The notes below the pieces were generated by a model, which saw nothing but the letters and a program-made list of their open reading frames with translations, did no database searches and had not been told where the DNA came from. From the NCBI RefSeq assembly GCF_003130205.1, contig NZ_NRDF01000012.1:1-61104 (forward strand): a DNA stretch of 61,104 nt, read 5' to 3'. The translations under genes and the position numbers were made by a program. This document shows, in pieces, positions 37,801-44,695 of the stretch (its first letter is position 1; every line of letters starts with the position of its first letter). The DNA is from Aggregatibacter actinomycetemcomitans (GTDB taxonomy: Bacteria > Pseudomonadota > Gammaproteobacteria > Enterobacterales > Pasteurellaceae).

Positions 37801-39144
37801 TTGCAGGCAGGTTGCCACAATCTCGCCCTCATTGCCGCCGTTTTTGAGCTCGCCTATGCGAAATACCACATCAACAATATCGCGCTCCGGCAGATTAAGA
37901 CGGATAACATCACCAGGGCGCAACTCACTGCCTCGCATGTCAAAGGTGATTTTAAGACGGGTAAGACCGCTTGCAATCATCTCTAAATCGCGCTGCGCCA
38001 GGCGCGCGGCTAGATCAAAGGTCGGCACGCCTTTATACTCAACTGTTTTGCTGATGACGCCGTGCATTTGCACCGCAGCAATATTATTGGCTATCGCCTG
38101 GTCCTCACGGTTTGTCACGGGCTCACGGTATTTGACGATGATTTGATTTGCCTGCTTATCGGTTGCGGCGCTGTCATCATCAAGCACCGCAACAATCCCG
38201 TTATCATAGCTAAACAGCGGCAAATCGGCGACGTTGTAGTCTTGCCGAATCAATTTAATCGCCTGCTTGCCGGTCTCGACATTGTCGTATTGCGCCGCGC
38301 CAATATGGTCAACGATTTGCTTAATAAACTCCTTAATTGAGGTTTGCCGATTGTAGCGGATACACAACCCGAATCCCTCGTCATAAAGCGTATCTGCCGC
38401 TTTTTTATAGCTGTCCAAATCAAGCTCCGATAGCTCTTTTCTGCCGCCCCAGCTTTTATTGGTGGCGCATTCAACCAGTATATGCGCCGGGTTCATGGCA
38501 TGAATCTCTCGTAAATTTTCTTCTTGCTCGGCTGTTACCCCCTTAATTTTGAGATTGTCATTACGCAGCACGATTTTGCATTTTTCCGGGTACCATACCC
38601 CATTGTGCCAGCCTTTGAGGGCACGGCGCAGACGGTAGCTGTGTTTTTTGGGATATGCGTTATAGCAGCTGATAAGGCCTGAAAACACGGTAGTGACAAT
38701 GCCACGAAAGCCCGGGATAGTCTCGTCTGTTGCCACATTACCGGGCGTCACATTGCCATGCTGAAAAAATTTATTACGCTGCCCGTCTTTTTTTAAGCGC
38801 TTGCGCCCGCGCCCGGCTTGATTATTTGCCGCCGACGGGTTATACACCCCTTTAAGCAGATTAATCAGCATTTGGGTGGGCTTTTGGTCCGGCTCACCCA
38901 TCAGGATTTCCATCCGCCCCTGAATGCCGCCCTCACCACCCGTGTTATCACCGCCGAATAAGTTGGGTTTATCAACATAAATCGCTTGCGAGTGCGTGAG
39001 CTCGCCCGATTTGCCGACGTATGCGGTTTTATCATCGACCCGCAGCTCTACAATCTCGTCCACCGGACCGCGCCCGAGGCCGCTTTGAATATCCCAATAA
39101 TAACGGTAACCAACGGTCACCGACTTGCCTTTTTTACCGCCCAT
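34768..39144 (-). CDS. Chimera: phage tail-tip protein fused to Rhs core
   Basis: 1458-codon open frame. Residues 1 to about 747 are a siphophage tail-tip/attachment protein (opening VTVGYRYYWDIQSGLGRGPVDE, then RGSELRPGDVIRLN and a late fibronectin-like part). From about residue 748 (LRTAMIDPLGNRTTFNY) the sequence is Rhs/YD repeats, ending with the core boundary DPIGLAGGNNLYRFE and DPLGL, and then a short variable stretch with a hydrophobic segment (APWILEGLAYAGTAMAGILIG). The frame is open across the join at about 36903. The toxin tip is lost through a frameshift near 34795. Confidence 0.85.
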   Translation of the reverse strand: MGGKKGKSVTVGYRYYWDIQSGLGRGPVDEIVELRVDDKTAYVGKSGELTHSQAIYVDKPNLFGGDNTGGEGGIQGRMEILMGEPDQKPTQMLINLLKGVYNPSAANNQAGRGRKRLKKDGQRNKFFQHGNVTPGNVATDETIPGFRGIVTTVFSGLISCYNAYPKKHSYRLRRALKGWHNGVWYPEKCKIVLRNDNLKIKGVTAEQEENLREIHAMNPAHILVECATNKSWGGRKELSELDLDSYKKAADTLYDEGFGLCIRYNRQTSIKEFIKQIVDHIGAAQYDNVETGKQAIKLIRQDYNVADLPLFSYDNGIVAVLDDDSAATDKQANQIIVKYREPVTNREDQAIANNIAAVQMHGVISKTVEYKGVPTFDLAARLAQRDLEMIASGLTRLKITFDMRGSELRPGDVIRLNLPERDIVDVVFRIGELKNGGNEGEIVATCLQDVFGLPAANYSTQKGESLYIPPDYTAKPIEQARLFEVPYHVLPLVLSDAERAFIKPTDCFVWSLGAQPSALSVGYDMLVNVGAGYTQTATGSFTPFIRLADAAGAYQTTLKFKLEGDYAALDNAEAIMIDDEIIKIDSVDFNAGTMTVGRGCADTIPQPHKADAMAWCYLLAAGTDETKYTVGENIKAKLLTRTAQQTLDEEKAAELTLTTRQRQARPYPPGNVRIDGSYTNAIRDGSSFKLTWAHRDRDVQAEKLIAHTEDSTVRGEGVSYKLELLDGDTVVRSIDTTDTQFDYSNKGLRTAMIDPLGNRTTFNYNADNQLASRVDCSGNITQLEYNDDGLLTTVIDALGQKTHYIYNNNHQLIQTTYADGSQEQFTYDTAGRLITYTDGKGNQTEYEYSVDDLPVSRKNALGHTFAYTYDNARRLVQLTNENLVTYRFDYDPMNRLTAEIGFDNRKTVYHYNEKGELATQQEFGTDNHKQVLRTTEFKRDKLGRVIAEQIQQFDGQTQQTSYHYDQLGRLSQLEDEQTTIHFTYDNVGRVIEHHLSDKNDHSQVMRYTYDANGNRLKTKLPNGEQIDYHYYGSGHLSTIKFNDRLISDITRDKLHREVSRTQGKLVKLDAIGRLEEQLATLEQQTTQQALVNRTYRYNEVGNLIQSRDLRMGNQDYYYDKLGQLTMTGNEVFAFDPAHNLIERESEKRLNNQLHEYQGITYYYDEFGNLSQRKRNNGEVQTYSYNAKDRLIKAVIQRPNQKAETWHYQYDVLGRRMIKVRSENGAFLAHTMTEFMWDGSHLVQEINRENDRTFSYIYRSPQSYEPLAQVCTDNKQNHTQTRYFHCDQIGVPRELTDENGNLCWYGDYLGWGKLRNSHNLMANVHQPFRLQNQYADEETGLHYNFFRYYDPYIGRFTQQDPIGLAGGNNLYRFEGAVQNQTDPLGLFAPVLAAPWILEGLAYAGTAMAGILIGVGIMDAKEEYDKAQAQSAAEIEASKCEKERKRRCKKWGTGTPRLEI

Positions 39145-39350
39145 TATTTATCTCCCTTGTGCGCTTCAAGTGCCGCACCAACACATTTGCGGGCAAATAC
39201 ACTACCGGTATTTAAAAGCAGGTCTGAATCAATGCCATGCTGTAAAAAATCGGCATAATCCAAGCCCTCACGCAGAAAAAATGCCTCGACACCCGAAGGA
39301 CAAAAATCCACCCGGCGCATGTCTTGCATTGTGATAGTAATGTTATCCAT
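39144..39350 (-). CDS. Small phage tail-module protein
   Basis: 68 aa; I do not recognise a family. It has MDNITITMQDMRR at the start and one Cys-Pro near the middle. It overlaps the tail-tip start (TAATG-type junction) and sits 3 bp from the next gene, so it is part of the tail operon. Confidence 0.6.
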   Translation of the reverse strand: MDNITITMQDMRRVDFCPSGVEAFFLREGLDYADFLQHGIDSDLLLNTGSVFARKCVGAALEAHKGDK

Positions 39351-39353
39351 AAT

Positions 39354-39599
39354 TTACCCTTTTTTAATCTCGCTCGTGCGGTAGTTGCCATAGGCCAGCA
39401 CCTGCCAATCCTCTGTCCAACAATCGCCGAAAAACACGCATTGCGGCGTGCCCTCATCGATTTGCGGGAAGTTAAAATCCTTGGCGCTTGCCGCCTCCGG
39501 TTCGTTACTACCGCGCTTACCGAACGCCCGATTAATGTAGTAACTGGCAACGGCATAGGCGACGATTTTAACCACCGCCCAGGCAATTGATGCAAACAT
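39354..39599 (-). CDS. Small phage tail assembly protein
   Basis: 81 aa with an N-terminal hydrophobic helix (IAWAVVKIVAYAVASYYI) followed by an acidic segment and CVFFGDCWTEDWQV. Position between the BR0599-type protein and the tail tip fits a small tail assembly factor. Family not recognised with certainty. Confidence 0.65.
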   Translation of the reverse strand: MFASIAWAVVKIVAYAVASYYINRAFGKRGSNEPEAASAKDFNFPQIDEGTPQCVFFGDCWTEDWQVLAYGNYRTSEIKKG

Positions 39600-39610
39600 A
39601 ATAAATCCCC

Positions 39611-40420
39611 CTAAAACACCCGTGAACCGTCATACGGCGATTTGGTCGGCATATGCGGAATGCCGCCGAAATTAAGCATATTGTTAAATTTTTTAAGACA
39701 GGTTTGCGCCCTTCCGTCACAACCGGGATAGACTTTAATGACCGTGCCGATTGAAAGCTTTTGTGTGCCACCCATCAATGTCAGCTTGTTATTTTGATGC
39801 ATGGTCACGGCACGCACCTCGCGCACACCATCATCCTGCCACTCGATAAAACCCGCATTAAACCAACCTTGTGGCAGGTTTGCCGGCAGATTTACGGTAA
39901 TGGACGCCCCGTCCATCGCACTGATTGTAAGCCCTGCCACCACAAAATTACCGGGCTTGACTTTGCAATCCGTATCGTAAAGCGTATAAGGGCAGTTACG
40001 CCCCCAGGTCAAGCGCAAGCCGGCGCTTTCCATGGTCTCGGAAAGCCCGGCGGAAACTAATTGCGTAGTCTCAATACTTGGGCGGTTAGCCTCCACAATA
40101 GTCCCCACCCAGACAATGCGAATCTCCGAATCACCCCAGTTTAGCCGCATAATGGTAAGCTTGACCGTTTGACTTGGCGGCAGTCCGCGATACAGACGCG
40201 CCACCGGGTTATTGCTCGGGATTTTAATTGTAATTTTGCCCTCACTATTACCGTCGCGTTGGTCGGCGATGGCGGTGGCAAGCCACTGCTGACCGTTAAT
40301 CTCTAAGTCTTTGTCGGCATTACAAAAGCGCCAGATTTTTTCGTTCTCGCCGCGCACAAATTGATACAAATCGACGGGCTGACCATCGGCAATAGAATGC
40401 GTCTTGTCTAAATAGCTCAT
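39611..40420 (-). CDS. Phage BR0599-family tail protein (DUF2163-type)
   Basis: 269-aa protein of the phiJL001 Gp84/BR0599 family found before the tail tip in siphophages and gene transfer agents. It shows the conserved GRNCPYTLYDTDCKV and the C-terminal GCDGRAQTCLKKFNN with NFGGIPHMPTKSPYDG. The family is thought to form part of the tail tip hub. Confidence 0.88.
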   Translation of the reverse strand: MSYLDKTHSIADGQPVDLYQFVRGENEKIWRFCNADKDLEINGQQWLATAIADQRDGNSEGKITIKIPSNNPVARLYRGLPPSQTVKLTIMRLNWGDSEIRIVWVGTIVEANRPSIETTQLVSAGLSETMESAGLRLTWGRNCPYTLYDTDCKVKPGNFVVAGLTISAMDGASITVNLPANLPQGWFNAGFIEWQDDGVREVRAVTMHQNNKLTLMGGTQKLSIGTVIKVYPGCDGRAQTCLKKFNNMLNFGGIPHMPTKSPYDGSRVF

Positions 40421-40478
40421 GTTTAAATCCTGTTTAAATCCGGTTTAAATGGGGTTTAAAGTGCGGTTAAATTAACAG

Positions 40479-42161
40479 TTACGGCTCAAGTTCATCACGC
40501 ACCCCGCGAAAGCTCACGTTAACCGTTGCCGTGCCATCGGCGTCGGTATGATGCACCCAGCTCACCGTGTCGCTCTCCAAGCGGGAGAGGGTCAAAAATG
40601 AAATCTTTAAAATCTCATTTTGCTTAATATTGATGGTGTCGCCGTCAAATGCCAGCCGCTCGGTGCTTGAGTCAACCACGGCGGAAGATACAATGCGACG
40701 GTAAAAAATGCGATTGTCGGTGCACTCAATGCGTACATCCTGCCGCCCCGTTTGCTTTTGCAATGCACCGGTGTAGTTGATGTAAGCAATATCTAAGGCT
40801 TTGCCCAAAATGTCGCCTACCGGCGTCACATCGGTGCTTGATGTCGCCACCCAAATCGCCCGCTGACGCCCGCGCAGGTAATAAAACAGATTGCGCAGCT
40901 TGCGTTGTTCTTCCCGCCCTGTTGTAATAAAACGATGGGCGGTGATTTGCATGGCGCGCTTGGCAGTGTCTAAGTAGTGCGGTAAGCCCGTTTTGTTATC
41001 CAGTGTTTTAATCAGTCTGGCATATTGCGCGGTGATGTCTTCCGACCAATCCGATGTCGGTTCGAGCACCGGGTGATTGCGATAAGTCGGCAAATAGCTC
41101 ACATCATCAGACCAGCCGTTGTGCTCATGTAATTGCAAGCGGATTTGTGCGGTTGACACCCCATCACTTATACGGCGCACCTGCGGCATGTCGGTCAGCA
41201 CCGCCGAACGGAGCGGATAAACCGTGGTTAAAGTGCGCTCATAATTGCCCACGACCGCGCGTTTGAGCTTGATTTTACTTGGTTCAACGGCGCTGATTTC
41301 GACCATTTCTCTACTGCTTCCTGTTATCAAAATCGCGCGCCCGCCGATGGCAAAATCATAGCCTGCGGCGTTAATAGCAAGCTCTGTGGCGCCCTGTTGC
41401 ACATTTTGCAACAACTGCGCGCTGTCGGTAAAAATCGGCACCGACCATACGCGCGAGCCATAACCATAGAGCGCCGCTTCAAAGTGCTGGCGCTCAACAT
41501 CCGATAAACTTACTTTAAACTCAAACGTACGGCGCGGCGACAGACGGCGGGCAATGCGCTGCTCTGCGGCGGTGACCGATTGATGTACCGATGTGAGCCA
41601 CTCCAGATTTTCGGTCACCTCTTGCGACCAATCGGGCATAAACGACCAATCCGTTGAACGCGAGCCTATAATGCGCAGCGTAACCGCGCTTTTGCCCAAA
41701 AAATTAAAGGTAACCACGCAATCAATAGTGGGCGGGCCCTGCATGCCAACCTTAACCGTCCATTTTTTAAGCGCCAGCGGGTTAAATATGCCTGATGTCG
41801 GACCCTCTAACTTAATCCCCTCGCCGCCGACAACAGACACCGATAAAAGCTTCACCGCACTGCGGTTGGCGTTCCAAATTTGCACGTTAAAGGTCTGGTC
41901 GGTAGAGATTGCACCCAGATTTACCGTGTGCGGGATAACCACAATGCGGCGATATAAATCAAGGTAAAAATTGGGCGTGATATAACCGCCCGATTGGTGC
42001 GTAACATCCGCTTCTTGATTGCCGATAAAATGCGCGTTATAGACTTTAAACGGGGCTTTAATCCGCCATTTATCACTGCGGTAGGTGACCAGTCCGGTTT
42101 TAAATAATGCCGTACCGGCGTTAAGCTTAGTTAAAAAATAACCCTGATGCGCTGCCATCAC
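40479..42161 (-). CDS. Phage tail protein
   Basis: 560-aa protein, probably a tail tip or distal tail component on position; it has a beta-rich repeated character and the segment YYLRGRQRAIWVATSSTDV near the C-terminus, which resembles the corresponding genes of related siphophages. It abuts the next gene upstream (stop/start at 42161/42162). A natural uptake signal lies just after its stop (about 40459). Confidence 0.75.
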   Translation of the reverse strand: MMAAHQGYFLTKLNAGTALFKTGLVTYRSDKWRIKAPFKVYNAHFIGNQEADVTHQSGGYITPNFYLDLYRRIVVIPHTVNLGAISTDQTFNVQIWNANRSAVKLLSVSVVGGEGIKLEGPTSGIFNPLALKKWTVKVGMQGPPTIDCVVTFNFLGKSAVTLRIIGSRSTDWSFMPDWSQEVTENLEWLTSVHQSVTAAEQRIARRLSPRRTFEFKVSLSDVERQHFEAALYGYGSRVWSVPIFTDSAQLLQNVQQGATELAINAAGYDFAIGGRAILITGSSREMVEISAVEPSKIKLKRAVVGNYERTLTTVYPLRSAVLTDMPQVRRISDGVSTAQIRLQLHEHNGWSDDVSYLPTYRNHPVLEPTSDWSEDITAQYARLIKTLDNKTGLPHYLDTAKRAMQITAHRFITTGREEQRKLRNLFYYLRGRQRAIWVATSSTDVTPVGDILGKALDIAYINYTGALQKQTGRQDVRIECTDNRIFYRRIVSSAVVDSSTERLAFDGDTINIKQNEILKISFLTLSRLESDTVSWVHHTDADGTATVNVSFRGVRDELEP

Positions 42162-43145
42162 TTACTCCACAAGCCGATAGGCGACACCATGGCGTCCGCT
42201 CGAATCCGGCAACTCTTTAACCCGCCAATCCAAATCGTTGTGATAGCCGCTCGCCGGGATAATTAACCATTTTTGAGCATTAATGGTTAAGATTGTGCGC
42301 GGGATGATGCCGTACATGTTTACATGATAACGGTCAGGTACAATGCCCAAGCGGGCGTAAGTATCATTGCGCAAATGCGCGGTGATGACGTTGGGATTCG
42401 GCATCACCACCTGCCCCAAGGTTGAGTTTGAGATGGCGGTTAGCACATCATCGGCAGTATGCCCGACAGAGCGGCCTAACATCGCACCGGTGTTAGTGCC
42501 GAAAAAATGCACGCCCGCAGTGGTATTGTCGGCTCGGTTGGCACCGCAAAAATACCACGGGCTGCGGCTTTCACCGGCTAGCGCCTCCGCTCGAAGTACG
42601 GACGAATAAATATCATAGCCCTGACCCATGCCGTAGACGCACAAATTGGAGTTATTGCGCGATTCATTTTCGCTATAAAGCCATGTGCCGTAAGCATATT
42701 CTCCGCCCTCAAAATCAATATCTTTAATTAATTGACCCAAACCAAAATGACGATACAATCGCGCTTCGCGCTCAAAAACGACGTGGATATAGTCTTCCGT
42801 TGCCATAAAATCGTAACTGACAAACGGACCGTCGCTAAAAAGATTGACCGAGGTCTCCATCTGATTTTCTGCATTGCCTTTTTGATTCGGGCTGCCGGGT
42901 TGTTCAAGAGCGCCTTTATCTTTATCAATTGCGCTGCACGGCATAATATAGATAACATCTTTACGCTCGACTCTGCCCGGCGTTGGCTGGTATTCAATTG
43001 CCCAAAATTTATGTGTTTTAAGCTGCTCCAGATAAAGCTTGTCCGCCGATTGATGCACCACCTGCCAATTAAGTGGTTTAATAAAATCGGCTAATTTTTC
43101 AAAAAGGGCTGCGATATTGCCGGCGGTGCCGGTTTGATAAGCCAT
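42162..43145 (-). CDS. Phage tail protein, paralogue A
   Basis: 327-aa protein beginning MAYQTGTAGNIAALFEKL. The opening MAY-TGTA-N is shared with the next gene upstream, and both have a central IYIG/VFFGTN-type block, so they appear to be tandem paralogues. Role in the tail is not known to me. Confidence 0.75.
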   Translation of the reverse strand: MAYQTGTAGNIAALFEKLADFIKPLNWQVVHQSADKLYLEQLKTHKFWAIEYQPTPGRVERKDVIYIMPCSAIDKDKGALEQPGSPNQKGNAENQMETSVNLFSDGPFVSYDFMATEDYIHVVFEREARLYRHFGLGQLIKDIDFEGGEYAYGTWLYSENESRNNSNLCVYGMGQGYDIYSSVLRAEALAGESRSPWYFCGANRADNTTAGVHFFGTNTGAMLGRSVGHTADDVLTAISNSTLGQVVMPNPNVITAHLRNDTYARLGIVPDRYHVNMYGIIPRTILTINAQKWLIIPASGYHNDLDWRVKELPDSSGRHGVAYRLVE

Positions 43146-44100
43146 TATTCGATCTCCATTGCAAAATAACTGGTAGTTGTCACCCGATAGGCGTCGTTAA
43201 ACACGATAAGCTTGCGTCCATCCTTAGTTTTGATTGTATCCAATGCTAATGTACCGATGCCGGGCAGCCAGTAGATGCCATCCATTGCCCCCAACGATTC
43301 ATGCCTTGCGATGATTCCGCGGTGGAGTAAAGCTCTACCTGAGTGAGCGGATAGTGATTATTAACCGCCGCCATTTTACTTAATATGTCTTTATTGGCTA
43401 TTGCGTTACTGTAAATCGGGTGGATGCCTTGCTTGGTACTGTCGGCATTTTTACCGCGCGCGGAATCACTGTAGACAAAATCGCGCCAGCTTTGGTCCGG
43501 TGTCAGTAACCAGCAATTTTTGTTGCGCGCGGACGAAATAGAAGAAATATCATCATTGGCTACCGAAAAGCGGGTCAGTCCCGCCTGGGCACAGCCTGCG
43601 ATACAAAGCGGATAAGGGTATTCGGTCGGCGGCACATTAGGCAAAACAAACCCGCAATAAGCGGTGCAACAAACCTTTTCGATCACGGTCAGCAGTTTAA
43701 AATGACGACCATCGGCTACCATGTGATAAGCAAAATCGCGCCCATTGGCACATAACGCCACGCCGGGCGAGCGATTAACAATCCCATTGGTAAACACCGG
43801 ATTGGTTACCATTGACCGATTAAAAAAGGTGCCGCCGTAAAAGTTAATGTTGTAAGTATCCTGCGCAATGTTGTTGATGGTTTCGGCGCCAATATAAATA
43901 TCTTGCCCGATGCCCGTTCCGGTGGATTTCCACGTAATTTGGCGGCGCTCGGCTTCCGTTGCGGTGGCGGGCAATGTGCGGTCAAACAACAGCGTCCATG
44001 CCTGCCCGTTTGCTGTAAGCTTAGGGTCGGTAGTTAAAAATGTGTTTAAAATATCAAGCAAATCGCGCTCATTTTTGGCGGTGCCGGTTTTATATGCCAT
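43145..44100 (-). pseudogene. Phage tail protein, paralogue B, frameshifted
   Basis: Opens MAYKTGTAKNERDLLDIL. The first frame ends at 43246 with GMNRWGQWMASTGCPASVH, but a one-base shift near 43300 restores HESLGAMDGIYWLPGIG and a run to VTTTSYFAMEIE, with a stop overlapping the next ATG (TAATG at 43145). The intact gene is therefore 43145..44100 with one base lost in GGCATGAATCG, or a sequence error. Confidence 0.75.
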
Positions 44101-44107
44101 AGTTACC

Positions 44108-44695
44108 TCAACTAAAATCTTGTTTTAATGTCTCTTTGTTTGCGCGAATCAAGGTTAATACCGCTTTTGCGCCGGCGTTTGTGTTAATCCCCGCGGTAAA
44201 CAGCTCCGCACTGTCAACAGCCAGCGTTTGCTGGATACTAACCGGCGATGCCACCACTTGCGCACCACTGCGCCCTTCACGCAGCGATTGACTTAAGCCG
44301 GGCTCACGGTAATTTGGCAGCGGGGGCACCGATACCGGACCGCCTTGTGCAAATGAGCGCAATTGGCGGCGGTTAATGGCATGCATAAATCCCACACCGT
44401 AGTGCGCCACAGACGCCGCTTTCACTACATACTCCCCGTCCGATAAGCGGGCAGGGATAGAATCCGATGTGCCGGTGCCCGGACCGCGGATATAGCCGCC
44501 GGTTGCGGCGGTAAGCGCCCCACCCACTGCACTGCCGATGGAGCCTAAAAGGCTGCTTCCCGCACCGGTTAACTGCATAGCAAGTCGCTTAGCCTCAAGC
44601 TGGATAATTGCATTTAAAATCGTGTTGGCGAGATTAAGCAGTGCATCGCGCAGCGTCATTGTGCCCTTGGCAAGCCCGACAATAGAGCTTTGCAA
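44108..44695 (-). pseudogene. Phage tape-measure protein, C-terminal fragment
   Basis: 195 codons with the typical tape-measure C-terminus: SSLLGSIGSAVGGALTAATG, a Gly-rich GPGTGTSDSIPARLSDGEYV motif, and VAHYGVGFMHAINRRQL. The long N-terminal part is missing; the frame joins VgrG-Rhs sequence at about 44700. Confidence 0.85.
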
